A DNA stretch of 64,000 nucleotides, from assembly GCA_937967505.1 (NCBI GenBank), contig CALCJM010000127.1, positions 18,280 to 82,279 of the forward strand, given 5' to 3'. Positions 1 through 8,296 of this stretch are shown here, one piece after another. A program made the position numbers and the translations under genes. Position 1 is the stretch's first letter. Every line of letters starts with the position of its first letter. The notes beneath the pieces are model-generated. The model was not told the DNA's origin. It did no database searches and saw only the letters and a list, made by a program, of their open reading frames with translations. This DNA comes from an uncultured Pirellulaceae bacterium. Its GTDB lineage: Bacteria > Planctomycetota > Planctomycetia > Pirellulales > Pirellulaceae.

Positions 1-1
1 T

Positions 2-388
2 GGGAATTACCGAGCCACGGTAGGACTAGATCCGGGACTGTACGGAGCGGCAGGAGTGATGAAGTTCCCCCATGGGATTACCATTCATGCGATTCAGTAC
101 CTGCCCGTTTTTTCTTGGGCGATGACATGGATGGCAGTAAACCAACACCAACGAAAAGCGGCAATGAGATACGCGGTCGCGGCGATGACGATGTGCTTGT
201 TTTTCAGTCTGGTTCAAACTTTCACCGGCCGCGCGCGATTTGATCTGGGCATTCCAGGAACTGTTTTTCTCTTGCTGACTGTCATCATGTTTGTGCGGAC
301 TGTTTACGTGTTGGTACGCGCGTTGGTACTTTCGGAGGTTGGACGGCCTAGCCCTTCTGATTCGGGCAGCGAAAACGCCCAACCTTAA
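2..388 (+). CDS. C-terminal part of a polytopic membrane protein (cut by the left edge)
   Basis: The reading frame is open from base 2 to the TAA at 386-388, so the internal GTG/ATG codons at 56 and 59 are probably not the start and the gene begins left of the window. About 128 codons are visible. Three hydrophobic stretches are seen: one around the H-G-I-T-I-H motif, one at the AMRYAVAAMTMCLFF stretch, and a C-terminal one containing TVFLLLTVIMF. They are followed by a short polar tail. Paired histidines at the start of a membrane helix recall small bacterial membrane proteins of unknown role, but I do not recognise the family firmly. It converges with the minus-strand operon that ends at 348, so the two coding regions overlap tail to tail by about 40 bases. 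Confidence 0.6.
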   Translation, partial: GNYRATVGLDPGLYGAAGVMKFPHGITIHAIQYLPVFSWAMTWMAVNQHQRKAAMRYAVAAMTMCLFFSLVQTFTGRARFDLGIPGTVFLLLTVIMFVRTVYVLVRALVLSEVGRPSPSDSGSENAQP

Positions 389-605
389 AACTCCGTTTGA
401 CCAGATGCTTGGTCGTTCGACCGTCAGTTCGTTTTCGCCACAACCTGAACGAATTGGGTTTCAGATTGGCACGCATCAGCTTGATCACCTGCCCGGGCTC
501 AAGCCCAAACTGCTGGCGGATTGCATCAAACGTCGTGCGGTCTTCCCACGCCATTTGGATTACGCGGTCCGTTTCTGCTTGCGTTAAGCTCTTGCTGATT
601 TTAAT
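348..605 (-). CDS. TIGR03643/DUF2805 family small protein, probable ATT start
   Basis: This small protein (85 residues if started at 605) has the hallmark MAWEDRTTFDAIRQQFGL segment followed by ALMR/LKPNSFRLWRKR-type residues and a GRTTKH end, typical of the TIGR03643 (DUF2805) family, which looks like a helix-turn-helix fold. The first ATG (554) falls inside the conserved region and would delete the family's N-terminal helix, which here reads SKSLTQAETDRVIQ. Between 554 and the upstream in-frame stop (about 629) there is no ATG, GTG or TTG. An ATT at 603-605 lies 8 bases after a GGGAG (614-618, minus strand), which makes it the best start. The gene is last in an operon behind the photolyase-family gene and DUF2256, a neighbourhood in which this family recurs. 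Its function is unknown; a role beside the flavoprotein is inferred from context. Confidence 0.7.
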   Translation of the reverse strand: MKISKSLTQAETDRVIQMAWEDRTTFDAIRQQFGLEPGQVIKLMRANLKPNSFRLWRKRTDGRTTKHLVKRSFKVGRFRCPNQKG

Positions 606-704
606 CGTCTCAACTCCCGCTGGCTTTTAATAATATCTTGGTTGCCGCCGCGCGGTGGCCTCCATCCCGTCCGCTCGTTCCCGTCGGTGGCTGGGGCGTA
701 ACTG

Positions 705-905
705 TCAGCGTTCGGATTCGTTAACGATCGAGTTGTCAACGGCGGACTCACCGACCTCGGTTTTTGCCTTCTTTTTCGCTCTTCTGCAGCGGTCGCTACA
801 GTATTTCACCTCATCCCAGACACGCTCCCACTTCTTTCGCCAGACGAACTGGCGGCGACAACTGACACAGATTTTTTCGGGCAGATTCTGTTTCTTGTGT
901 GTCAT
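705..905 (-). CDS. DUF2256 domain zinc-ribbon-like small protein
   Basis: This 66-residue protein has the DUF2256 pattern: a basic start, C13-x2-C16, the W-R-K-K-W-x3-W-D-E-V-K-Y-C-S core and C36-x3-C40 followed by R-R-A-K-K-K. The four cysteines look like a small zinc ribbon. Its ATG (905-903) directly abuts the TAG stop (908-906) of the upstream photolyase-family gene, so the two are almost certainly translated from one message with coupling. DUF2256 proteins are commonly found next to cryptochrome/photolyase genes; their biochemical role is not established. The tail after residue 45 is a variable, probably disordered extension. Confidence 0.85.
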   Translation of the reverse strand: MTHKKQNLPEKICVSCRRQFVWRKKWERVWDEVKYCSDRCRRAKKKAKTEVGESAVDNSIVNESER

Positions 906-2441
906 CTATTTTTCTGTGCCATTGGCCCTTTGGCTGACCGGTTTCTTGCGGCTGCCATGCTTTTGGAAAACAAGATTCGACGCCGCCCGAGTGCTCGGCT
1001 GCGCCTTGACGGCGTGGATTCTGTCACGTGCTGCCTTGTAACGTTCGGCGTGATCGACAATGGGAGCAGGATAGTCGACACCAATGCGGCAGTTGTAAAA
1101 CGTCTGTTCCATGCCCGTCATCCTGTGAGGCTGGGGCAAATGCTTGTCGGGAAGGTCCACCAGTTCCGGCACATACTGGCGAATGAAATGGCCCTCGGGA
1201 TCCTGATCGACTACCTGTTTGATGGGCGAGTAAATCCGAACCGTGTTAATCCCCGTCACACCAGACTGCATCTGAAACTGGCTGTAGTGGATGCCTGGTT
1301 CATAATCCAAAAACAATCGCGCCAGATACACCGCCGGTTCACGCCAATGGAGCCACAAGTGGTAGGCGGCGAAAGAACAAAGCATGGCTCGCATTCGGAA
1401 GTTAATCCAGCCCGTTTGGTGTAACGCGCGCATGCAGGCGTCAATCATCGGGTATCCGGTTTGCCCTTGGCACCACGCATCGAAATACTGCGAATTGAAT
1501 TCGTTTTCCCGCAGTCCATCATAAGCTCGGTTGATGTTTTCAAATTCGATGGCTGGTTCGTCTTCCAGTTTCTGCATAAAGTGACAATGCCAACTCAACC
1601 GCGATTGATACGAGGACAAAGACTTGAGCCACATTTTGCCGATGTCGGTTCCATTTCTGCGTCGTTCTTTTAGCTCATCGATCTTCGCCTGAGTCCTTTG
1701 CACCACCGTGCGGATTGAAATATTCCCGTAGGCGAGGAAAGCGCTCATTCGGCTACAGCCCCATTCACCCGTGACGGGGCTGGACATATCCGCGCGATAG
1801 TTCTCGCCACGTTCCTTCAAAAAAGAAGCCAGACATTTCTGCGCCAATGACTCTCCACCAGCTTGCATCTGTCTGCGATCAAAGGATTGGAGACCAAATG
1901 ATTCCGAGGTGCGTATTGGACCGGGCTGGAAAGCTGATAGTTTTGAGATGTCAAAAGCAGCTATCTTCTGCGGTGCGTCAGTCAATGGGCGACTCATCCT
2001 GCGCTGCCACTGACGAGCCCATCCGTCGCGTGATTTCAGCCTTCTCACAACACCGTACTGCGGAATCTCCTCAAACTCAATTCCCGCTTGGCGCGCCCAA
2101 GCCCGCACGCGCCGATCGCGTTGATAGCTGATATGATTGAAGGTTTCCTCGTGTGCCCAAATTTTGTCGATCCCGACATCCTGATGAAGTGCTGCAAGGA
2201 TATCCGGCATGGTCCCGGTGGTGATCACCAATTGTCCGCCGCGACGGCGCAAGTTGTCTCCAAGCTCTTGCAACGATTCGTTGACAAACTGGAGGTGTGC
2301 GGCGTCGTGATCTGGAGCGTTAATCAGTTCGGGTTCGTAAACATACAGACACAGACAATCGCCACGCTCTGCCGCACGTGCCAGCGGAATGTGATCGGCA
2401 ATTCGCAGATCGCGTTTAAACCAAACTAACTGGATGGGCAT
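906..2441 (-). CDS. Cryptochrome/photolyase family FAD-binding protein
   Basis: The protein is 511 residues from the chosen start. It opens with MPIQLVWFKRDLR, the canonical start of the photolyase alpha/beta antenna domain. An upstream in-frame extension to 2531 runs into a palindromic repeat and is not used. Residues 1-130 form the Rossmann-like N-domain and about 200-470 the helical FAD-binding domain, with the GQTGYPMIDACMRAL segment at 326-340, W-I-N-F-R-M-R after it, and the G-V-T-G-I-N-T region near 394-400. The family either repairs UV pyrimidine dimers using FADH- and blue light or acts as a light sensor; the sequence alone does not decide which. The downstream genes DUF2256 and TIGR03643 are the usual companions of this flavoprotein branch. 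No iron-sulfur cysteine cluster of the FeS-BCP type was evident. Confidence 0.85.
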   Translation of the reverse strand: MPIQLVWFKRDLRIADHIPLARAAERGDCLCLYVYEPELINAPDHDAAHLQFVNESLQELGDNLRRRGGQLVITTGTMPDILAALHQDVGIDKIWAHEETFNHISYQRDRRVRAWARQAGIEFEEIPQYGVVRRLKSRDGWARQWQRRMSRPLTDAPQKIAAFDISKLSAFQPGPIRTSESFGLQSFDRRQMQAGGESLAQKCLASFLKERGENYRADMSSPVTGEWGCSRMSAFLAYGNISIRTVVQRTQAKIDELKERRRNGTDIGKMWLKSLSSYQSRLSWHCHFMQKLEDEPAIEFENINRAYDGLRENEFNSQYFDAWCQGQTGYPMIDACMRALHQTGWINFRMRAMLCSFAAYHLWLHWREPAVYLARLFLDYEPGIHYSQFQMQSGVTGINTVRIYSPIKQVVDQDPEGHFIRQYVPELVDLPDKHLPQPHRMTGMEQTFYNCRIGVDYPAPIVDHAERYKAARDRIHAVKAQPSTRAASNLVFQKHGSRKKPVSQRANGTEK

Positions 2442-2515
2442 GAGTCTGTCGTACGATGGGCATGTAGAACTACTGAAGTTCCACACAGCGCTGCGAAACT
2501 TTCCAACGGCTTCCT

Positions 2516-2610
2516 TTAAGGCGACTGGCAACTGGCAGTTGGGAATTTACTATCCGTTGGCGACGCTGCCAGCGTCGCCAACGGTAAGCTTTCAACTGCC
2601 AACCGCTTAA
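2516..2610. repeat. MITE-like palindromic repeat, copy 1
   Basis: This roughly 95-base element begins TTAAGGCGACTGGCA and ends with the near-complement TGCCAACCGCTTAA. The centre, around 2551-2585, is self-complementary (GTTGGCGACGCTG / CAGCGTCGCCAAC). It is shorter in the middle than copies 2 and 3 and carries a local duplication of CTGGCA near its left end. It lies between the photolyase-family gene and the DinB gene; no coding capacity is evident. Confidence 0.8.
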
Positions 2611-2790
2611 GAACTAAGAAGACCGGAATAGTTAGCGCAGATACCGGCAAACACCTCCACTTGTAACCGGACAACTGCCGGGCATCGGCGATCTGGCGGT
2701 TTATGGCGATTATCTCGGAAATTGCCAACGGCGAATCTCGATTCGGACGAGCCATCCGGTGGTTTGGCAACAGACGGCGGTGTCAGCATC

Positions 2791-2896
2791 AAGGCGACTG
2801 GCAGTTAGGAATTTACCACCCGTTGCCGACGCTGCCAGCGTCGGAGCGCAGCTGGCAGCATCGCCAACGGTAAACGCTCAACTGCCAATCGCCTAA
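2791..2896. repeat. MITE-like palindromic repeat, copy 2
   Basis: This 106-base copy has terminal inverted repeats of about 16 bases (AGGCGACTGGCAGTT against AACTGCCAATCGCCT) and an internal hairpin around GACGCTGCCAGCGTC. It closely matches the copy at 12184-12290. Its right end supplies the TAG stop codon of the minus-strand DinB gene (2893-2895). The 180 bases between copies 1 and 2 hold no gene that I can see. Confidence 0.85.
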
Positions 2897-3378
2897 AACA
2901 GCGGATCGTGGCCCGCGGCGCGACGCCAGACCGAGAGTTGGGCAATATGAAACGCGAAGTGAGTGGTAAGCAAGTGCGAAATCAAATCACCGCAAGTCAC
3001 CATCGGCGACCCCTTCAACAGTTCAATTCCGTTAGGTGCTGACAGCACATCGAGGTCCGCTTGTGCTGCGGCCGCTGCCAGTTCCGGATAGCCCTGCTGA
3101 ATCTTCGCCATCAAATCAGCCACGTCGTATTTGTCCGGATTCTCGATCTGATCCGACGACCCCGGTCCAAAAGCGGTCATCCATTCGGTCGTCTTGATTG
3201 GCGTACCCAACATCAAATAGCCCAACTCCACACAAATCGCCAGATGGCCCAGCACCCAAAGAGGGGAATGCCCATTGCCCGCCGCACGATCATTGATACG
3301 AGCCACTGGAATATCAGCCATGACTTGGTTGAAAGACTGCATCATAAACTGGTTCAACTTCGCTTCTTGTTCGTACAC
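2893..3378 (-). CDS. DinB-fold family protein
   Basis: The protein is 161 residues from a GTG at 3378 and looks like a DinB/YfiT-type four-helix bundle. A histidine follows the NGHSPLWVLGHLA segment (H46), and the C-terminal LLTTHFAFHIAQL gives H140 and H144, which together match the three-histidine metal site of the fold. The C-terminus pattern HIAQLSVWRRAAG is also typical. An in-frame ATG-type extension reaches 3492, but its composition (serine, arginine, cysteine rich) does not look like protein, and the GTG has GGGA seven bases upstream. DinB-fold proteins include thiol transferases such as bacillithiol or mycothiol S-transferases and many of unknown function; the substrate cannot be read here. 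The stop codon is provided by the adjacent palindromic repeat. Confidence 0.7.
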   Translation of the reverse strand: MYEQEAKLNQFMMQSFNQVMADIPVARINDRAAGNGHSPLWVLGHLAICVELGYLMLGTPIKTTEWMTAFGPGSSDQIENPDKYDVADLMAKIQQGYPELAAAAAQADLDVLSAPNGIELLKGSPMVTCGDLISHLLTTHFAFHIAQLSVWRRAAGHDPLF

Positions 3379-3633
3379 GTTCTTTTCCCAAGAGTGTTTT
3401 GGTTGGCGCGACCTATTCGTTATCGCCATATCCGACGATGGACATACCGATGTCTTACCTGAAATCCTTACCGTCGAGCAATACCCATACACTCAAGTTG
3501 AGAAAATAAGAAAACAGGAATTTTATGGCTCAGAGTTTTTTGGGCGTTCCGCTGGACCGGCAATTGAAGCGCACGGACGTGGACGTCCATTCTACGTTTC
3601 GCTCGACACTGCGCTGGATGTTTCGTTTTGCGT

Positions 3634-5181
3634 TTAACGCTGGCTTTGGATGGCAGTAATTTTGGATTTGACCGTGCGACGATCGATGCCCAGTTGCCTG
3701 GCCGTCGCTTCGTAGCTGCCCGTTTTCCCGTGGACCCAGTGGCAATAATGCTGGACCAATTGATCGGCCGTCAATTCGCCGGCCACCGCCGACCGCACCC
3801 ACGACGGTTGAACTCCCGGAGGCCCCACGCTGGTCTCGCTACCGCCGCGATTGCACAATCCCGACGGCAAGTAACACCCTCGAATCATAATGCTGCTGAC
3901 ACAGTGCTCCAGTTCCCGAATGTTCCCCCGCCATGCATAGCGATCACCCAAATTCGTCTCGATCCACTCCGTCGCCTGATCAGCCAGGGAATGGGAATCG
4001 TCGCCTGCCAGTTTCCGGCTGACGTATCGCACCAGTGCCGGCAAATCCCCGGGATTCTGCTGTAGCTGGCTGTAAAGGCTGGGCGTCTCGATGCGATCGG
4101 CACACAGGCGATAATAGAGATCTTCGCGAAACCGACCTTCCGCCATTTCCAGATCAAGATCCCGATTGGTAGCGCCAATGATCTTTCCTTCGAACTGCTG
4201 TTGTCGGTCGTCACCCAGTGCCGTGTAGGTGCGCTGCTGCACGACGCGCAACAGTTTCACCTGTAGCATCAAATCAAGTTCGCCAATCTCGTCCAAGAAC
4301 ACCGCCCCAAAAGAAGGGCACTTCCCCAACCAGCCCTCCCGATCAGTCACCGCACCGGTAAACGCACCCTTGCGATGGCCAAACAGTTCAGACTCAATCA
4401 GCGTTGGAGACATCGCCGACAAATTCAAAGGGATGAAGCAGTTGACGGACTCCTTGGGAAAACAACTGCGATCAACGTCAAAAGGAATATACTGCGACGC
4501 ACCAATTGCCTGTGCCGCCAGTTCCTTTCCTGTTCCTGAAGGACCGGTGATCAGAGTCGGCAATGCGCTCATCCGGCCAAACAAGATTCTTCGGTACCGA
4601 CGAAGGTCGTTGGTAAATACCGATTGCCAAACCGCCTCCCGCAGTTTCACCGACGGCAGCGAATCACCCAGAATGTAATAGAAAATGTAGCTGAACGCGC
4701 GATGCACCTGACACAGAATCGCAAATAAATGATCTGCCGCCTGCACCTCGATCTGCTGTAGCTGTTCCAGCCCAACAAAATGTGCGTAGTCACGCTGAAA
4801 CGCGGCCCAAGCCTTTCTGCAAACGCTCGACTTTAACACCTCGTCCGGGGACAAATCCACCGCGTGACGGTACAGCAATACGTACGTCACTACATCCCAG
4901 TACTCGTTCAACTGGACTTCCGAAAAATTCTGGCCCGCCGTCGCACATCGACAAAATTTCTCGACCAGATCCGATGCTCGAGCAGCGATTCGACGCACGT
5001 TGGGTCGGTCGCTACGCTGCTGTTCGAAACTGTGACTCCAAGCCACGCTGTCGTCCGCAACAAACGCGTCCCCCAACGCCGACTTCTCCAGTTCGATGCG
5101 CTCACGCGAAAACGGATTGCTGTACGCCAAACGGGAAAAAGTTGTAAGTGATTTGAGTTCTGAAGCAGATACCTTATCCAT
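3634..5181 (-). CDS. Sigma-54-dependent transcriptional activator (AAA+, Fis-type HTH)
   Basis: The protein is 515 residues. Residues 1-190 form an unrecognised N-terminal sensor region without a receiver aspartate. The AAA+ domain follows, with Walker A GPSGTGKE (213-220), the sigma-54 contact loop GAFTGA intact (272-277) and Walker B FLDEI (about 295-299). The C-terminus carries a Fis-type helix-turn-helix (ATARQLGIDRRTVKSKI, about 496-512). Such proteins hydrolyse ATP to open sigma-54 holoenzyme promoters. The gene is divergent from the large membrane protein at 5467, whose leader carries a matching -24/-12 element, so that gene is a likely target. A direct repeat GTTCATT at 5202-5208 and 5221-5227, just upstream of this gene's start, could be an operator; that is inference. 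Confidence 0.9.
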   Translation of the reverse strand: MDKVSASELKSLTTFSRLAYSNPFSRERIELEKSALGDAFVADDSVAWSHSFEQQRSDRPNVRRIAARASDLVEKFCRCATAGQNFSEVQLNEYWDVVTYVLLYRHAVDLSPDEVLKSSVCRKAWAAFQRDYAHFVGLEQLQQIEVQAADHLFAILCQVHRAFSYIFYYILGDSLPSVKLREAVWQSVFTNDLRRYRRILFGRMSALPTLITGPSGTGKELAAQAIGASQYIPFDVDRSCFPKESVNCFIPLNLSAMSPTLIESELFGHRKGAFTGAVTDREGWLGKCPSFGAVFLDEIGELDLMLQVKLLRVVQQRTYTALGDDRQQQFEGKIIGATNRDLDLEMAEGRFREDLYYRLCADRIETPSLYSQLQQNPGDLPALVRYVSRKLAGDDSHSLADQATEWIETNLGDRYAWRGNIRELEHCVSSIMIRGCYLPSGLCNRGGSETSVGPPGVQPSWVRSAVAGELTADQLVQHYCHWVHGKTGSYEATARQLGIDRRTVKSKITAIQSQR

Positions 5182-5378
5182 CTCGGCGCGACCTCAATTG
5201 CGTTCATTAAATGTATTGCTGTTCATTGAGTGTACTTCCTTATTTTGGCTAGATTGGCTCCAACCCCTGATTTTTAAAGTAATTTCCCAACCGGTGGTCC
5301 TGTATTAATACGGTTTCTTACGTGTTTAAGCGGTTTTCATCGCAATGCGGGTGCCAATGGAAGCAGGTGGTCGACCGC

Positions 5379-5395
5379 TTGGCACTGTTCGTGCT
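5379..5395 (+). promoter_or_regulatory. Candidate sigma-54 (-24/-12) promoter
   Basis: TTGGCACTGTTCGTGCT has the GG doublet at 5381-5382 and the GC doublet at 5393-5394, separated by exactly 10 bases as sigma-54 requires. It differs from the TGGCAC-N5-TTGC consensus mainly at one base (GTGC for TTGC). It is about 70 bases upstream of the ATG at 5467 and beside a divergent sigma-54 activator gene. The predicted start point is about 5405. Confidence 0.6.
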
Positions 5396-5399
5396 AACA

Positions 5400-5434
5400 G
5401 AGTCTGTGGAGAGCCGGTGGCTTTCCACAGACTC
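5400..5434 (+). promoter_or_regulatory. Strong hairpin in the leader of the large membrane protein gene
   Basis: AGTCTGTGGA (5401-5410) pairs perfectly with TCCACAGACT (5424-5433), and the flanking G5400 and C5434 can extend the stem to 11 pairs around a 13-base loop. No T-run follows, so it is not a classical terminator. It lies at or just after the predicted sigma-54 start point. Confidence 0.55.
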
Positions 5435-5466
5435 CGTTTCATCATCTCCCATTGCCGAGACCTTTC

Positions 5467-8133
5467 ATGAATAACAACCCCCAAAACGGCGACGAATCCT
5501 TTGACCCTCTAACCGCGCCCAAGCCAACCGGTGCACCCAACGAAGTTAAAAAACCGCCCGTCTACCAAGATGAAAACGGAGAGTTCGTGGTTGACCACAC
5601 GAGCAAAGATTCGAACAGCGCGGTCGTTCATGGGGCGCTGATAGAACGGCTGTTAAGTCCCGAATCGATTCAGCGTTTGATGCTGGTTGGTGGCGGGTTG
5701 TTGGTTGCCGGTTTTCTGATTTGGTTGAAAGTCTGGACCGTGTTTAAGGAACCACTGGTGGTTGCGACCGTCATCGCGATGGTGATTACAGCGATTATCG
5801 GAACTGGTGTATCGCTGGTTCGATTCACGCGCTACCGCATGGCGGGAACCGGTTTGGCATTCCTTGGCGCATTGGCGATGCCGTTGCAATTGTGGTTCTA
5901 CGATGCTCAGGGTTTGATCACCCTAGATCAAGGCGGTCATCTATGGATACCGGCCGCACTTTTTTGTGTGGTGTATGCGGGAATCGCCCGGGTGACCCGC
6001 AACCCGTTGTTTGTCCATCCACTCGTTGGCGGAATCGTGATGACAGGAATGCTGTTCTTGGCCGACCTGTCAATCAATCAATTCTGGAATATCATTCCCC
6101 AGGTCACCTTCTTGGCGTCAGTCGGCTGGATCAGCGTGTTCTCCAGTTACCTGTTTGCCGATGACCAGCGACCCGATAACGACGCGAGTCCTTTCACTCG
6201 AAAACGATATGGCAAATCCTTGATCGCTGCGGGCATGACCACACTGACCACCGGATTGGGTTTGCTGCTGGTTGGACAAATGGGAACATTAACCGGGCTG
6301 CTGGACGTTCCGTGGATGCGGTGGCAGATGGGAACGCCGGACAAACTCTGGACGTTGGGTGTGGTCGCTGCCTCCACCGCCGGCTTTGTGACACAGTATT
6401 TTTTTCAGGGGCGGCAACGACGTTACCTGGTGGCAGCCGGTTTTATGGCGATCTGGTCGATACTGACACTGATCAATTTGTTAAATATTGTTTTGACCGG
6501 TGGGTTGGCTGCGATCGTATTGAGCGTCGTGATTATCGGGATAAATGTTGCCACGATGCTGGCCATCTTCAGAAAGGACGCGCGCTACGACGGTCAAGCG
6601 AGCGGCGCACCTTCCTCATTTGCGAAGGTAGCAGCAACATCGAATCAGACGACATTGTCTGACCTGACACTGATGGGCAGCCTGATGATTGCCTGTTTCG
6701 CCGCGTTTCAGTTCCTTGATGTGCATTTGATCGAGATTCCTTTTCTGCCAGAGATGTCGGTTCAGTGGATGGCGATCGAGTTCGCTCTGGCAGTCGCCGC
6801 GGCGGCCACAACCTGCCTGCTGAGAATCTCTGTCGAAAAACAATTGACACCTGCCGCCAGTTTTATGGCCGGCATCTCGGGTGCCGTGGGTGCGTTGGCA
6901 GTCTGGCAGATTGTCGCCGCCGCCAGTTTCAACCCGTGGGCGACAGTCCTGACGGGGCTGTTGATTCCGATGGTGATATTGATCGCCAGGGCATTCTCCC
7001 GGGTCGCAAGTCTCAAACAGGTTTTCCAGAACAGCGCGTCGGCAATGACTGGCGTACACCTGTTGTGCGTCGGTGGCGCGTTGCTTCTGGAGTTTTCCGA
7101 CTTCCGTATCACTATGTTCAGTGAAGCGTCGCTGTTCTGGATGTTGACGATGGTTGTGGCTGCGGTGAACTTTTTTCTGGCGGGCTACAACCGGTTGGTC
7201 ACCAGTGACCCACCGGAGATGTCCTTCAATGGTCTCATGAGTGTCGCCTGTATGTCCGTGGCTACCGGCATGGGGCTGTCGTTGGTCGGTCTATCGACTG
7301 GACTGGCAGTGGTGATGGCCCCTGTTGCTGTCGGAATCGGACTGTTGACGATTCGAGGAGTATTTGGTTTGCCGACCAGCAACCTAGGACGTAGCTTGAT
7401 CGCGACAGGCAACGTGATGATGCTGTTCTACTGTTTGGGACAAACCATCAATGCTTCCAATGACTGGATTCTGGTAAGCGCCACCGTGCTTCAGCTAGCA
7501 ACCAGTGTATTGTTGACAGCCAAGTCAAACGGTGGCTGGCAGACCTTGTTCGGGCTAACGGGTGTGCTGTTGTCTTTGGTATCCGTCGCCCTGATCAATG
7601 ACCTGTTAAGCTTCGATGGATACTTAAAGGCAGAGATACTGGCGGTCGCAGGCGGTGTGGTCTGTCTGGGTCTGGGACTGCGAGGCTGGGCCGTGGAATC
7701 AGAAACTGCCGTTGCCCGACGGACCAACGTCTCGGTCAGCCTGTGGATGGGCAGTCTGCTGGTGATGGTACCCACGATCGTGATGCTGTTTTATTACCGC
7801 GGCGCTGCGGATACGCTTGATTCACCACTGCTGTATGCCCATGAGATCGCGGTAATCGTTGGCGCGATGCTGCTCAGCGGCATCGGCGTGATGTGCCAGT
7901 TGCGATCGGCGACATTGGTTGGTGTCGCGGGCGTTGGCGTCTATCTGCTTTCGCTGCTGACTATGATCCGGTTCCCGGCGATGCTACAAAATGCGGCGGT
8001 GCTGATGATGATTGGCGGCGGGCTGTTCTTCGGAATCGGATTGTTGTTGAGCATTTACCGGGACTGGGTGATCAGCCTTCCCAATCGCGTCCGGGAGGGC
8101 AGGGGATTGTTCCAGATCCTGAAATGGCGATAG
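5467..8133 (+). CDS. Very large polytopic membrane protein of unknown function
   Basis: The protein is 888 residues from the ATG at 5467; a TTG at 5452 is possible but less likely. A polar, proline-rich N-terminus of about 70 residues precedes a long succession of hydrophobic helices (I count more than 20) separated by short loops, ending in a basic tail after VISLPNRVREGRGLFQ. There is no recognisable catalytic motif, ATPase or transport signature. Size and layout resemble the poorly understood DUF2339/DUF2157-like multi-spanning proteins, but I cannot assign it. It stands alone. Upstream lie a candidate sigma-54 promoter, a strong hairpin and the divergent gene for a sigma-54 activator, which suggests dedicated inducible control. 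Confidence 0.85.
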   Translation: MNNNPQNGDESFDPLTAPKPTGAPNEVKKPPVYQDENGEFVVDHTSKDSNSAVVHGALIERLLSPESIQRLMLVGGGLLVAGFLIWLKVWTVFKEPLVVATVIAMVITAIIGTGVSLVRFTRYRMAGTGLAFLGALAMPLQLWFYDAQGLITLDQGGHLWIPAALFCVVYAGIARVTRNPLFVHPLVGGIVMTGMLFLADLSINQFWNIIPQVTFLASVGWISVFSSYLFADDQRPDNDASPFTRKRYGKSLIAAGMTTLTTGLGLLLVGQMGTLTGLLDVPWMRWQMGTPDKLWTLGVVAASTAGFVTQYFFQGRQRRYLVAAGFMAIWSILTLINLLNIVLTGGLAAIVLSVVIIGINVATMLAIFRKDARYDGQASGAPSSFAKVAATSNQTTLSDLTLMGSLMIACFAAFQFLDVHLIEIPFLPEMSVQWMAIEFALAVAAAATTCLLRISVEKQLTPAASFMAGISGAVGALAVWQIVAAASFNPWATVLTGLLIPMVILIARAFSRVASLKQVFQNSASAMTGVHLLCVGGALLLEFSDFRITMFSEASLFWMLTMVVAAVNFFLAGYNRLVTSDPPEMSFNGLMSVACMSVATGMGLSLVGLSTGLAVVMAPVAVGIGLLTIRGVFGLPTSNLGRSLIATGNVMMLFYCLGQTINASNDWILVSATVLQLATSVLLTAKSNGGWQTLFGLTGVLLSLVSVALINDLLSFDGYLKAEILAVAGGVVCLGLGLRGWAVESETAVARRTNVSVSLWMGSLLVMVPTIVMLFYYRGAADTLDSPLLYAHEIAVIVGAMLLSGIGVMCQLRSATLVGVAGVGVYLLSLLTMIRFPAMLQNAAVLMMIGGGLFFGIGLLLSIYRDWVISLPNRVREGRGLFQILKWR

Positions 8134-8296
8134 GAGATTTGACCTGACCGTTTCTTTATTCTTTAGTCTGTCCGGGGTTGCGTGACGCGACTCCGGACTT
8201 CGTTGCGCGACCACGCCACGGTCGCAGTACATCAGTTTCAAATCGAAAGGCGCTGAGGAAATTTTCTCCTCGATGTTCCGACAAAATCACTTAGGA

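Noticed and set aside
897..1424. Long plus-strand frame opposite the photolyase-family gene
   Set aside because: It is an antisense shadow of a gene with clear family motifs.
2516..2896. Insertion sequence with transposase
   Set aside because: The repeats have terminal inverted ends but no transposase frame between or inside them.
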